A stretch of DNA of 64,000 nucleotides from Vandiemenella viatica (GCA_031002005.1 CM061918.1:65196531-65260530), one strand, 5' to 3'; counted from the first letter of the stretch, positions 43,258-56,485 are shown. Program-made: numbers and translations. The notes: a model not told the origin generated them from the letters alone.

Positions 43258-45508
43258 TTGACGATTTGAAAAAGGCAGAGATTTTAAGTAACTGGTTCAG
43301 TAAAAGCATTAGTGACAATGAATCAGAAACAGGAGGGTCTAATTCGGAGAACGAGATTAACAACACAATTAGAAATGATGATAGTAAAAAATTTGAAGCT
43401 GAAAAAACATAAAGGGGCTGGTGAAGATAATATTGCTACAGATATCTTAAAGATAGCCAGATGTGACATTGTACCTTATCTTGAAATATTATTTAAATTG
43501 AGTTTGAATACTTGCTGCTTACCACAGGACTGGAAAACTGCAATAGTAGTACCAATACATAAAGGAGGGGTGAGAAATTGAGTTGAGAATTACAGGCCAA
43601 TCAGTTTGACATCAGTGGTAAGTAAATTAATGGAAAGATTGATATGCAACCACATCAGAAATATATGTGAGGAACGTAAGTGGTTTTCAAGCAAGCAATA
43701 TGGGTAGATGATGGATAATCTATCTTGGGAAAGCCACGTATAAATAGTGACTTCCCGCAGGGAACATAACCGTGATTAATTAATTGGTGAGCGATTTCTC
43801 TCCACTTCCGCCGACCACAGACACCCGAAATTCGGCAGCAGCGATTCGGCCAGTAATAGCGCAAAAAACAGAAATCCACTCACCTTATGTTTGTGGCGTC
43901 CATTTGCATGTTAATACTATAACATGACACCAGCTATTATTTGCAGCAAGATGCAACCAGGATGCACCAAAATCTGAGTTGTAGAACACTCTTTACTCCG
44001 AAACTTGTGGCAGAACTCGCCAACAGTCAAATAAATAGCTTAATTCGCTATGATGATTAACCACGCAAACTTAATCGTTGCAGACGTGAGCGTAACAACA
44101 ATAGTCACTCATATAAAAACAAGAAAAGTCCCACATATATAATTTCCTTGTGGAACAAGGCACGCAAATATTGCATAGGCCAGTGGATATCTGAATTACG
44201 CCAACTGACCTTTATTCCGCCGCGAACATAGATGCCCGCGGCCGACGGAAAGAAAAATAAGAAATCGCTCAACCAATGGGTTCAGGCAAGGATATTCATG
44301 CGAATCTCAGTTGGTGGGATATATGCAAGATATTTCAGATGAAATGGACAGAAAGGCAAAATTGATATTTAACACTAGATCTGTCAAAGGTGTTTGACAG
44401 AGTGAGCCATAAAATGGTAGTAAATAAGGTAAAAACTATTGGAGTGGATGAGAAAGTGATTAGCTGGTTAGAAGAATTTTCAAAAGGTAGAAAACAGAAA
44501 GTTAGGGTAGGAAATGTAGTATCAAAAGGAGTGGAAGTAAAAATGGGTGTGCCACAGGGTAGCGAATTGAGACCTTTGTTATTCATTATTCTAATGAATA
44601 ATTGTGTTGATTGTTTACTATCTGAAATTAGATTGTTTGCAGATGACATATGCTGTATAAAAGAATCAAAATGATAGAGGATTGTAAACAGTTGCAGGGT
44701 GATCTGGACAGGATATCTAGTTGGGTTGGTAAACATGGGATGAAGATAAATGCAAAGAAGAGTCAGCTTATTAGATACAAATAAAAAACAAAAGTTTAAT
44801 TATGAATATAAGGTGGGTAAAGAGTTGCTTGCTGAAGGCTTGAAATATAAATATCTTGGCATTACTTTTGATAAGAAGCTCAACTGGGCAGGATACATTG
44901 GACAAGTGGTAGGAAAAGGTTTCAAAGTTCTGCACTTCTTGGAGTGAGTGATGAGGGGATGTACGAGAGAAGTAAAGGAATTGGGTTACATAACTTTGGT
45001 CAGACCAATGCTCAAATATGGTAGTGTAGTGTAGTGTAGTATTCCCATACTCATTTTACGTATCAAATACAGGAGTTGGAGAGGGTGCAAAAAAGGGCTG
45101 CTAGATTTGTTTCTGGAAATTATCGCAGAATGCAATCAGTGACGGATATGATAAAGGAGCTGGAATGGGATTCATTGCAAGACAGGAGGAGGATCATGGG
45201 AGTGTACAGGGTATATACTGGTGATGAGGCATGGAAAGATATTGCAATAGGTATGTAAAGTAGTGCATGACCACAACCTGGCACTGGATTTCAGGCACAA
45301 GGGTGTGGGAAGATTCTCTTTTTTAGATAAGGGTGTCAGCAATTGGAATGAGTTACCAAGAGAAGTGATTAATAATTTACCGAAAACATTGAAAGAATTT
45401 AAAGATAAAATTTGTAGAGGGCAAATGTAGGTATGTGCAGGACAGGGGGAAGATGGGGATGTACGGAAATTGCCACCGGAGCCTGTGCTCCATTGCAATT
45501 AAATTAAA
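43258..45508 (+). pseudogene. CR1/Jockey-like LINE, second copy, broken
   Basis: Close relative of the element at 9433-11092, collinear from the endonuclease-RT linker to the 3' end (GCTCCATTGCAATTAAATTA). It has a 36-bp deletion near 43396, a stop at 43579-43581, a 570-bp insertion at 43707-44277, and further frameshifts (for example one base lost at the FADD region near 44645 and a stop at 44946). It is in the same orientation as the LRR gene, within the last intron. Confidence 0.92.
43707..44277. mobile_element. 570-bp insertion inside the LINE, partial inverted termini
   Basis: It interrupts the LINE at the codons for HGF (the uninterrupted sequence is at 9820-9835). TTGGTGAGCGATTTCT near 43781 and the complement of its variant AGAAATCGCTCAACCAA (44260-44276) form inverted repeats, and GCCGAC/GTCGGC blocks follow inside. 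The left ~75 bp lie outside these repeats. The type is unknown and no coding potential was seen. Confidence 0.7.
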
Positions 45509-45769
45509 CATGTTTTATGTTGTTCAGTATAATTGGCACTTAGAGTTAGTGATTGAGGTATATATATGGGAGAGGAAGGTGGGAGGGTACCCAAAAAGAA
45601 ACTGAACTGATGTCATAGATGCCAGAGTTTTTGTAGTACTGCTTTTTGCCCCTTGGAGCACTTAGTCCATCTACCCCGAATCAGCATATCAACTGTTGTC
45701 ACAGGAGAAGGTTATGTTTTGCTAGTGTTAATTTTTAGTGACTGCTGTTTTTTGTGCTCATCATTTATG

Positions 45770-46045
45770 CAATGACACAAGTGTTTGAATGTTTTTCCCA
45801 TTTCAAAAGAGGTGAAACCAAAATTGACAATTGATGCCCTTCAACAGCCATAACTGACATAAATGTCACAAAAATTCATGAAATCATCCTGAAAAGTCAA
45901 TTATATATAGTTGAAGAATTTGTGGAGCTGTATGGAGTGACTTGGAGCCCAGTCAGCACATTTTGAAGTGAAGATTTGGAGAAGGGTAGCTGCCAAATTC
46001 ATGTCTCGACTGCTTACTGCACAGCAAAAACAAGATTGCCTTTTA
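45770..46045 (+). pseudogene. Mariner transposase fragment
   Basis: Short decayed piece of the N-terminal half of a mariner transposase. FSHFKRGETKID is followed by PSTAITD (a stop and frame slips between), then VEEFVELYGVTW and, near the end, a stretch resembling the SEDL...VAAKF...RLLTA region. It is too degraded to assign a subfamily. Confidence 0.65.
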
Positions 46046-46139
46046 AGCTGAACTAGGATAGGAAAAAATCTATTAACTGAATATAATCAACAGTGTATTA
46101 GGACTTCAGATATAAAAAGATGAGTCTGGTGTATTTTTT

Positions 46140-46232
46140 TTTGGTATTTATTGGTCCCATAGCATCATACATAGTACAAAGTACAAATGATATGGGATAA
46201 GTCAAAAATAGTCTGTGCGCAGACAGACAGTA

Positions 46233-46278
<46 letters not shown>

Positions 46279-46610
46279 TGGGCATTTTATCAATGCTGTG
46301 ATCATTCTTAAGATAGCTGTACAAGTTTGATAAAGACACAAAATTTATAATTACAAATAACACATGATTTTTCACTATTTAAGTCTATCATTTGGTTTGA
46401 AAATACTCATCAATACTGTAGAAGCAGTGGCCGAGCATGTACTCCTTCAGTACTGAAGTGAATTTTGTATTTTCTTTTACAGATTTGATACTATGTGGTA
46501 GGTTATTAAACAATCTGATTCCTGTATGTAGAGGTCCTTTCTGACATAGGGTAGTATTTGATTGTGGTACATGTAAATCTAATGTCTGTCTAGTATTGTA
46601 TTTGTGCACA
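46140..46610 (-). pseudogene. 3' fragment of a CR1/Jockey-like LINE
   Basis: The reverse-strand frame 46388-46609 encodes HKYNTRQTLDLHVPQSNTTL, then GIRLFNNLPHSIKSV and HCFYSIDEYFQTK, the C-terminal end of the same LINE family as 34691-37075. The 3' UTR contains a CT/CA microsatellite (46231-46277). The element ends near 46140 at a T-rich run, GGTATTTATTGGTCC on the + strand. Confidence 0.85.
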
Positions 46611-47938
46611 TCATTGTTTGTTTGTAATGTATACCCAGAAGCTTCAGTATTTTTTAATGAATGTTATAGTTTCCAGCATATATATACAGGGCAGTGGTAG
46701 AATTTGCATTTTTCTAAATAAAAGTCTACATGAGGTTCTACTTTGTACCTTTAACATAATGAGAAAAGGAATGTTTTATGTATGGAGAAGTGATAGTTAT
46801 CAGTGCCGATAGTTACAGATGACTTGATGTTCACTAGAAATCTCAAATTGCTGCATAAACACTGATAATATAATTTCTGCCTTCCTGTACACCTTCTCCA
46901 CCTGATAACTCATTTTCTCATTATTGTGCTTCTCTTCCTCTGCCTAAACAGGGGCCACTATCTGCTGTATTTAATGTCTTTTTTAAAAATATTTATTAAT
47001 ATTCTTCTTGATTCCAGCTCCTATCCTTTTCTGATTTGAACACTCTTCCATCCCCCTCTTCTCCATACCTTAGTCCAATACACTGACATAAAAAAAAAAC
47101 AGTGTGCTGTCAGATGTCCCCCAGTACACTGTATTGAGAAATAGGGACACAGGGTATACAGTGTTGCCGTGTTTCCAGCAGGAGACAAGCGACATAGAGA
47201 GAGGATGAAAGTATAGTAATTACGCTACTACTACCAATATTACTGCTGTGTAACGATAATAATAAATAATAATATACGTTTTTGAGCGCTTTTTGTGCTA
47301 ATATTATTAAGAGAGACAGGAATGTCAGCCACAGCATACAATCAACACTCGTGTAACCACGACAAGCACTGGATTGTTACTGAATTTGATTGGCTACTGG
47401 CAGAGCAATGACATACCTGCAAAGAGCCTCGCTAAACTGGGCCACCTTCATACATGATGCGCACTGCAGGCGAATACTACGATGATCCCCAATATCTGCC
47501 TCAGAAACCATATGTTTTACAAACAAAAATACATATATCATAGAAAACATAACTTATACTAACTGCAGATAAACGTCAATACTCAAAATCCCTGTATAGC
47601 TCCAGAATTGACAATTACTGGTCCTAGCTACCCAATAGAAACTTTGGACAAATTTTTAATTACAAGCCATGATAAGATACAAGGATTTGGGTGAACTGAT
47701 AGGGACCATTCAAAAATAATAATAATCCTGTCTATCCATCAACTGTGCTGATAGTTCCTATCATCTTCTTTTTTATGTATGATTTAGATATATAAAGTAA
47801 CAATATATTTGATGATATCTTTTATATTACCAATTCTGAAAGTTGCTTTTTACTGCCTATGGAGGAAGTATCATAAAATTAGAAATAAGCTATGTATATA
47901 AATAACATTCTTTTTTTTCATTTTCTTTTTTTTGACAG
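46611..47938. other. Intron remainder, nothing recognised
   Basis: AT-rich intron leading to the last LRR exon, ending in a strong polypyrimidine tract (47911-47933). No repeat or exon is supported. Confidence 0.55.
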
Positions 47939-48098
47939 AGTACTAAACGTATACTTATTCTTCGAGGGCAAAAATATTCTGGAGGAACTGAAGAAGGAAA
48001 TGCCTGGCCTGAATGTGATTCATCCCAATTATGATAACCTAGATGCAAAACCTTTCTGTGAAAGTGAAACTGAAATTCATAGGTTGATGAAATTATAA
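47939..48098 (+). CDS. LRR-protein terminal exon
   Basis: Acceptor T-rich tract then TTTGACAG. The first base completes an Arg codon, and the frame runs 53 codons to TAA at 48096-48098. It encodes VLNVYLFFEGKNILEELKKE, then MPGLNVIHPNYDN and an acidic tail, ending LMKL. The last partial LRR and a short C-terminal cap are what one expects at the end of an LRR domain. The five joined exons from 21984 total 1047 nt with no stop before this one, which is strong support for the model. Confidence 0.92.
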
Positions 48099-48317
48099 AT
48101 TAAAAGTTAGAATTGTCACATAGAAGTTGTTCATTATGGCATTTGTTATTATAGCTCTTATGATCTATGACTGTGCTATATAATTGTTTTGCTGAATTTT
48201 TAGTTCAAGATGAAAATAAGATCTTTCCTGTTAGTGTGGTAGCCAACACTTTCAAGACACTTTAGCATTAGTGATTTTAAACTGTAAGGAGCAATAGTTG
48301 GAAATATTCCTCTCTTG

Positions 48318-48323
48318 AATAAA
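48318..48323 (+). other. Likely polyadenylation signal of the LRR gene
   Basis: AATAAA about 220 bp after the stop codon. A second AATAAA follows at about 48355. Confidence 0.55.
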
Positions 48324-48355
48324 CAAGTTCTAAAGTTCACTGTATTTATTACTGA

Positions 48356-49409
48356 ATAAACCAAACACTTTCTCGTTGAATCACCATCAAACCTCTAATA
48401 TGAAGATGCAGGTTCATTTACAGACATTCACTCATCCTGTAACACTGAATCACTTCTTTAAAATTATAGCTTGCACCAAAAGTTTCGCTTTTATTATTGC
48501 TAATGAATGAAAATGCTTAAAACTCACTTATAAAACTTCTTCATCCATTAAGCTAAAACAAAAATTAAGACTCACTGGTTAGTGAACATACTTAGCTGTC
48601 AAAAGATTCTATTCCACCTCTATCACTTCTAGTCACGCTTTGTAAGGAACAAGGCCGATACTGTGGCTGTAGTATAGCCTTAGTGTCTCAACTAACACTT
48701 GACGTTGACTCAAAGTTCTGTAGAAAATTTACGAAATAATTTTGATTTGGTTTGACCATGTAGCCAGATAACTCAACCTAAATGCTTGAGGTTGCCACAA
48801 TATTTGTTACACCACAAATAGAGAAAAGGTTGCAAGATAACTATGAAATGATAAAAGTTCACTTTCCAAAATTCCACGTTTTATTTCAAAGTCACAACAT
48901 TTCAAATATGTATTTAACAGTTGAGTTGGCAAATCGAACACACTTTACCAAAAGTTTGCAAGTTGAGGAGAGATATTTGAACCGACCGAACCCCTGATGA
49001 AAATTTACAAGTTCATGTTATTAGTTAACCTTGCGCGCCATACACAAAGGTCCCAAGATGGCCGACTCGGTAACTTCTCCTCAACCGCCTTTCTCCCGCC
49101 CACACGACACTTGCGCAGACTATACGCACATACTGCTCAGCTTGCAAAAGAAGTAAGAAAAGACTAAGCGAGACGAAAGACAGACCGGAACAGACGACAT
49201 ACTGGAACAGACATACTACATTTTGCTAAGTTCCCATTTTAAACTGATAAAGTCATGCGCGGAGTTTCTCGATCACTTCCCGGTGTAAAAATGAGACAAC
49301 GTGTGCTTACCGCACAAACTATTATAGCCCTGCGCACGCCTATGACCTTGGCAAATCTTTCTTTAATTAATATCTTCAAAAGTATATGATAGTTTAATTC
49401 GAGATTTTT
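48356..49409. other. Intergenic; CpG-richer patch near 49030-49330
   Basis: No gene supported. Bases 49030-49330 are noticeably richer in GC and CpG (AAGATGGCCGACTCGG, TTGCGCAGACTATACGC) and precede the dispersed repeat at 49410. This may be part of the same transposon or a small promoter-like region. Confidence 0.45.
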
Positions 49410-50060
49410 ACAGGGGCTTTCTATTATCCAGTTCTATCTATTTTAATTTAATTTACCATACCAAAAGGTTTCTATCATCTTAAAACTAAATTCATCACGT
49501 GACCAATCTTTGCGGACTTTCCCGAACTTCCACCCGACAATTAGCAACAATCTATTTTCAAAAACTTGATTACCAGCCAAATACTGAAACTTTTTATGGC
49601 AACTAATATATGTACGAAATCGCCTCAATTAGTGCTATCTACTGATGTAATTTTTAATTTAATATCTCCTTTAATAAAAAGGCTTATTTTTTCTCTCAAT
49701 TAAAACTACTTGTTAAACTTGGCCAAATTATTTAATTTTATTACCAAAATATCGGGGATAGTGCTGACTACAGCTGGTGATAAAAGTTTGGTTGTAGCTT
49801 TACTCGATTTAAAGATATTTCGAATCTTAGAATTTCTACTTTTATGATCGCGTGTTTCAAAACTTGAACAAAGCAGAATATCTCTTAAACTAAACGTTTC
49901 GTAATATGATAAATACACTTTAAAATGATTTTTTTGGTGAATTGTCACTATAGGAAAGATTACAGGGAAATTCCTTAAAGTTGAAAACTACACTTCTCGA
50001 AATTTCTAAGTCCCACTTCAGCAACTTTACAATCGATCTATAGAACATTTTACTACTGGG
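49410..50060. repeat. Dispersed repeat, uninterrupted copy
   Basis: Collinear with 14755-15150 plus 16355-16560. It shows the repeat in one piece, which is why the 15150-16355 segment is read as an insertion in the other copy. Coding potential and ends are unknown. Confidence 0.7.
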
Positions 50061-52129
50061 AAAACTAGAATTTGCCAAAATTCTAAGGTGCTACCTCCCT
50101 CCTCATCAAAACATACCTTGAGGCGACACATTTTTGTTTAATTCAATTTAGAGGTGCCACCACTCTTTTATATACAGCCCCATATTTCCTAGAATTGCTA
50201 GCTGAGGGATGGGGTCAAAACCACCCTTCAAACTCTGCCAAAATTTTTAACTATTTCCCTAAACTCTACTAAATATCACCAAATTTTGATACATCATATA
50301 TCTGAACATTCTAAACACTTTTTGTATTATACTTTTATTCAAATATGTCATTTTTTATATTTTTAAACATTATGTGATAACTTTACCATCTGTTTTTACC
50401 TAGAATAACAGTGTTTCCTTTGTATCTCTGATTTTCACTGTTTATGATGTCACAATCCCAACTATAGACTGCATAGTTTAGTCAGCTCTTCTTATTCAGT
50501 CTGTAATATACTAACAGCTTATCAGGGCCTGAAGGATGATTTGAATCAAAGCCTCCAACATTGTGAATAAGACTTTTCGAGTCATAACAACTTAAAGAAT
50601 TAAACCATCCAATTAAACTGAAAGTTTAACAACTATTTCTACTGATAATACAATTAAAAACAAATATTTTTATCTGATGTTTACAGGGTTGTAAAATTTT
50701 ATTTACAACACGTAATCAATTTAAAAGTTTTATTTTCCATGTGGTTTGAAGACAGTAGGTGTAGCAATGTCACATGGAAGTAGAAAGCAAATTTCATGGA
50801 TAATAAAAGAAAGGCATGTACCCAAATATGTAAATGAAATATGTCAACATATAAATAGACTTCCTGATATAAAATTGAGTTATACAACTATTTAAATAAA
50901 ATGATTAAATTTTTTTAAAAATATGATCAAATGAGAGCAAAATTCAAATGAAACAATAATGTGATGACATTTTGAAACTAAATGTGTTTTTAAAGGAAGA
51001 AAAACAATATTTTAGATGTTTCAACTTGGAGTTGCATCATTGACATTTGTCCAACATATTTAAGAAATATTAAACTGTCAAAATTGTGACATGAATAATT
51101 AAATGAATCATGAAATCCCAAGAAGAATAGTAAAATCCCCTTGTAAAACAATAATAAGAAAGATGCTATTTCCGAAATTTTTAGGGCACACCTGGAGGAT
51201 AAAAGGAAACCTAAAAAACGTAATAAAGTAGAATTAAATATTATATTTAAATAAAAACAGCCCAAGAGCCAAAACATATATGAAATTAAACAGAACATTG
51301 AAATGAATCTTGTGATACAACTAACTTTATGGGGAACTAAATTCCTATACGTAAATAACCAAAAGATTCAACTGCCATCTTTCAGGAATTATATCGCCAG
51401 TTAAGATGAAAATAAAAATTGTCATAGCAACAGTATTTAAAATAATTCATTCTGTATGATAGCTGACTTTCAGAAGAATTAGATTAAAATATGGTATCAT
51501 ACAAAACAGAGACCGGCACTTTTCTGTGTGCTTAAGTATTTAAACCCCCCGTTTTTTCTCCTTTCAAAGTCCTGTACACACTGGAATTCTTTGTTGCAAC
51601 ACATTATCACATTTTAGGTGAGTCTGTGACAATGAATTGCAACAAATAACCCCACCCCATATCCATATGTGACATTGATTATTGAATCTCGTGTGTCATG
51701 GAGCAGAATATTTGTGTCCCATTTCGAATGGGACCCTCGGAAGCTTTGTCGAACAACGCGGGCAGTATGGACAAGTTCCAATCCACTATTTCCAATTCAC
51801 TTCTTCAGAAACTTACTGTGCACATGAGAAGTCATCTGGGTTGTGCATAGTCAGTTCATGAGCTGTTTTGCTCTCTTCTTCACTTCATTAAAATTTCATG
51901 CGTCATTGGTGGAGCACAGAGCACAGGGGCAATTCTTGAAATAATAGATATTCGACAGGCCGATAGTTGTTTTTGAGATGATCCTTTATTTGGGTATATA
52001 AAGAAAATAGACAGCTGAAAAAAATGAAGTTTTAGTGGCCGCAATAGAAAAGGAAGCTAGCAGTTTCTTCAGGAAGATAAAAAGCTGGATATCTGGGAAA
52101 AAAAGTGGAACTTTGCCGAAAAAATACTC
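50061..52129. other. Intergenic, nothing recognised
   Basis: AT-rich sequence without supported genes or clear repeat structure. Confidence 0.55.
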
Positions 52130-52275
52130 TGGCATTCTTGTTGGCACAGGTTCAAATCCTCCTCCAGCCATACAGATGTTGGCTTTCCGTGGATTCCATA
52201 AATCACTGCAGGTAATTTTGGGTGGTTGATTCAAAAGGCCTTAGCTGAATTCCTTCCAGCTCCTTGCCCCAAGTA
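52130..52275 (+). mobile_element. SINE fragment
   Basis: Third copy of the SINE body: GGCACAGGTTCAAATCC (B-box-like), CCAGCCATACAGATGTTGG, CCATAAATCACTGCAGG, CAAAAGGCC, GAATTCCTTCC. Confidence 0.7.
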
Positions 52276-53950
52276 CTTTTTCCCCTTTAATATCCTCAAC
52301 AACGATTAGACAAAAAAACAAAAGAGAGAAAAAAGTTGAAACAGGGAATCACAGAACTGTCAATTAAAATCAAAGGCCCTTATGTTCCACTCATTAAACT
52401 CGTTTCATTCAGTAACCACAACAGCAATTCCTCCTTCCTCTGCAAAATGCCTCAAACTTATGAAAGTATAGCTCAGCAGCTATATTCTGCCAGTAATTCA
52501 TAGCTGAGTTTTGATAGTCAGGATCCTGTCTTAGAATGTAGTTATCCCATCCAATACTCTTTTACTAACTTCCCAGGAAATAAAAAGCTATGGATTTAAC
52601 TTTTTATTTTGTATTTTACTTCAACTATATAGCTTTTGCTAAATAATTATTTTTTTACATACTTTAATGAGGCAATTGGAAGAGGCTAACCACTGCATAA
52701 AAGTATAGTATTGGGCATAATTATTGTGTAATAGAAAAAAAATTCTCATATTTTATCATGTAGGTGGTACAAAACACACACACACATAACTCTGCGTAGC
52801 TGAAAAACTATCAAAGTTAACATGTAAAAACATATAGCTCGAATTGTAGTACATAGTTTCATTGTCAAAATGGTATATAGTTTGTTTCTCTATGACAACT
52901 GGCTGCCAAGATATATGTCAAAATACAAGTGCAGAAGGCCCAGCTATAAGCCAATAATGCCACTTGAGGATCCCCACAAAATAATAATTAGTGACAAAAT
53001 GATAATAAATCAGAGTTGAAATATGAATATAGAGTTGAAAATTAGTACACATGTTATTTAGTACCTAAGAAACAAGTTTCCATCTCTGAAGTGCCCTCGT
53101 CAGAGTTTTTTCAGGTTAATAGGGTGTAAGTAGGGCTTAAATGCTATAATCAACATAAATGTCTTGTAGCTCTTAAAATTATTAGCCTCAGTATCATTTC
53201 ATTTTACTATAAGTAATTTGGAGAGGTTAGCCATTGAATTAATGTGTAGTTTTGGATGTAATTATTGTATAAAAGTAAAAACAAACCACATTTTATCATG
53301 AAGCAAGTACAAAATATGACTTATTTTATAATTAACCCATATTTACTTAAAAACTATCAAAGTTATTGAGTCAACCCATATTATCAAAGTTGTAGCATGC
53401 ATTTTCAGCATTATAATGGTTCATCAGTCATGTTATTTTGATAAATGGTTGGCATCAAAACATTCAGTAACAATGCACAAAGCTCAGTGTAAAGCACCCT
53501 TCCACTCCCCTCCCTTCTTTGTCTGCATTGTTCTGCCCAATTGGAACAGTGCACTGAGAATTTGTGGTCTTGGAATTATGTATGAACTGACGGAAATAAT
53601 TCTAGAAAATGATGAAAGAATTTGTAGAATTATAAATTAGCATGCAATTTTATGAAAACAAAAATTATTACTAAACTTTAGTATTCAGCTTCATCAACTG
53701 AACCATTATAGGTGACATTAATACAAGTAGATCTTCTGCAATTTCCACACTTTAGAGAACACTCTAGCCCAGAACTCATACATTCATACTGATTTCCGCA
53801 GATGATCTTGCAATTGCGGGTCCTCTAATTAAGGAGATGATTCAGAATATATGGAAGTCGGGTAGATATGATATGCGACACATTTAACGAATATCAAATA
53901 CTAGCTGGTACCCACGACTTCATTCATGTTTGTAAAGAATTTTATTGACA
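52276..53950. other. Intergenic, nothing recognised
   Basis: AT-rich with short CA runs. No coding region supported. Confidence 0.55.
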
Positions 53951-54820
53951 GTTACCGACATCTAACAACCAGTGCACGATGGGAGACGTGATGCTATTAC
54001 CACACACAAATGCCAGTCATCTGCGCTATGTAGTTAAGGCAGAATAAAATTTACGGACACACGTCTTAGGATGAAATATGAAAATATCCTTGATCTACCA
54101 CTTTCAACCACCAAATCTCCCACACACCCACAGTTACCGAAATTCGGCCAACGTTGTGATCGATGGGTGACTCTGTGTTACTACCACATACAAACACCAG
54201 TTGTCTATGCTATGTAGTTGTGGCAGAAAAGTGACATATGCGGAGACACATGTCTTCGTCGAAATACGAAAATATCCTTGATCGGCCACTTTCAACCACC
54301 ATATCTCCCATACTACCACAGTTACTGAAATTCGGCCAATGTTGTGATCGAAAGGTGACTCTGTGTTACTACCACACACAAACGCCAGTGATCTGCGATA
54401 AATAGTTTTCGCTGAAAAGTGATACACCATGATACATGCGTCTTTGGCAGAAATATGAAATTGCCACAGGTCGACCACTTTTAACCCCCATATCTCCCAC
54501 ACCCCCATAGCTACCAACATCTAACAACCATAGTGCATGACAGGAGACACGATTCTACTACTACACACAAACATCAATGGTCCATGCTATGTAGTTGTGG
54601 CAGGAAAGAGAAGTATTAGAAGACACAAATTTTTGGTCGAAATATGAAAACGCCCTGCATTGCCCAACTTTAATCATTATATCTCCACATCCCCACAGCT
54701 ATCGACATTCGGCCAACATTGTGCATGACAGGAAACTCCATGCTACTTCCACACACAAAGACCAGTGATCTGTGCTTGGTAGGGGTGGCTGAAAAGTGAA
54801 ATATATGAAAACACATGTCG

Positions 54821-54822
<2 letters not shown>
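53951..54822. repeat. Satellite-like tandem array, 188-189-bp unit, about 4.7 copies
   Basis: The phrase AAATATGAAAA (or AAATACGAAAA and similar) recurs at 54074, 54262, 54451 and 54640, giving periods of 188, 189 and 189 bp. Each unit then has a TCTCCCACA-type block, an ATTCGGCCAA-type block, CTACCACACACAAA and TATGTAGTTGTGGC. Units differ from each other by roughly a quarter of positions. A partial unit at 53951-54073 begins the array and a TA microsatellite ends it. Confidence 0.93.

Positions 54823-54875
<53 letters not shown>
54823..54875. repeat. (TA)n microsatellite
   Basis: About 25 TA units directly after the satellite array. Confidence 0.97.
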
Positions 54876-54877
<2 letters not shown>

Positions 54878-55339
54878 ATTGAAGTTGGAAAGTGTATGGA
54901 GGGGCAGGTAGATTTATTTATGGAGCATAATGAGCAAGCAATGTGATAAAGGAGCTGGGTGTGGAATAGTTGAAAGACAAGAGGCAAGTAAAGAGAGCAC
55001 TGGGTGTGTTTAACACATCCACTGGCTGTGAGGTGTAGATTGATAGTGGAAAAAGTACGAGTAAAAGAGTTTCAAGCGAAACTTTGGACGTAGCATACAC
55101 AGATATGTAGGAAAAGTGTCATTGGGGAATAAACGCCACTGCAATTAATCTCTTCAAGGAAATTTGCACAAATGTGTATGTTTGCTGTTATGTTCAGTTT
55201 CTCAATGTATAACAGTTCTGTTACTGCCTGGTGACAACTGTTGTCTACAGCACCCTGTTTAATACAAGTTACAATCGCGCTTATATTTGTATGTGTTAAT
55301 TCAATAACAAACAATACAGTTTGTCACCTCTTATAGGTT

Positions 55340-55540
55340 CTCTGAAAGCTACTCCTTAGCCATTCCCCCACCCTCCCCCACTATTCGGTTAGTCATTAGG
55401 TAACGTTCGTTGTGTACACACGTACCGAGCCTAATGGCCCGTTTTTCTACTAGTGAACAAGGCAGATGCCGAAATATTGTGTATTTGTTTGCCAGCATAA
55501 GTGTTTCCTCTCATCGCAGTCATCCACTTTGGTACAAGAT
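55340..55540 (+). repeat. Single arm of the foldback family
   Basis: Matches the right arm of 37282-40205: CTACTCCTTAGCC, CCCCCACTA, CGGTTAGTCAT, GTAACGTTCGTTGTG, CGAGCCTAATGGCCCG, GAACAAGGCAGATGCCGAAA and CACTTTGGTA. No second arm is seen nearby. Confidence 0.9.
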
Positions 55541-55689
55541 AGAAGAATACGTTATAATCTGTATGTGAATCAAGTGGGTATAATAAAAGTGGAAAATCGT
55601 GAAAGACATACATCAAGCATAAATGGTAGAGACAAGGTTGTAGTCTATTCACACTATTAACAACTTGTATGTACAGGAAGCTATAAATG

Positions 55690-56485
55690 AAGTGAAAGAA
55701 ACATTTGAACGTGGCATAAGTGTTCAAAGAGAAAAAATCTATGCTACTTTTGCTACTTATGCTACTTTTGCTGATAAAATGGTCCGTTTAGCAGAACAGT
55801 CTAGGATATTGAAAAGTTACCAAGTGGCATTAAGATACTGAAGGAAGATTTTCGACTAAATATAAACTAAAGCAAGACAAAAATGATTAAATGTAGCAGA
55901 AATGATAGCAATAACAGTAGATCAAATGTGATAGGAGAAGTGAGTGATTTCTGCAACCTAGGAGCTAAAATTACTGGCCAAAGTAGGAATGACAAAGACA
56001 GGAAAACACTAGCAAACGGAGACTTCATAAAAAAGAGAAATATTTTAGATTCAAATCTAGATCTAGGACTCAGAAATAACTTTCTAAAACTCCATGTTCT
56101 GAGCACAGCATGTTATAGAAGTGAAGCATGGACTTTAGGGATATCAAAAAGAAAAAACATTAAAGCATTTGAAATGTGGTGCTGTAAAAGGATGTTAAAA
56201 ATTAAGTGGGCAGGTAAAGTATGAAATGGATATGTTTTGGAAACGATAAGCGAGGAAAAAGATTGTGGAAGAGCCTAACAGAAAGAAGAGACAGGATGGT
56301 CATATTTTGAGAAATGGGGACTAGTTGATTCGTTACTGGAGGGAACAGTCGAAGGGAAGAATTATAGAGGATGTCAGAATATATAAAGCAGATAATTGGG
56401 TTGTAAGAGGATTGTTGAGATGAATAGGTTATCACAGACAGAAAGGGGTGAAGAATTGTATGAAACCAGTCAAAAGACTAATGAC
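55690..56485 (+). pseudogene. RTE-like LINE 3' remnant
   Basis: The open stretch 55883-56224 encodes the C-terminal part of an RTE-type reverse transcriptase protein: VSDFCNLGAKIT, NDKDRKTLANGDFIKKRNIL, STACYRSEAWTLG and FEMWCCKRMLKIKW. Further pieces in other frames reach 56460. The element ends in an A-rich tail at about 56485, so it is a 5'-truncated insertion. Confidence 0.87.

Noticed and set aside
54134..54520. 128-codon reverse-strand frame
   Set aside because: It spans satellite monomers, and the repeated protein segments only reflect the tandem DNA repeat.
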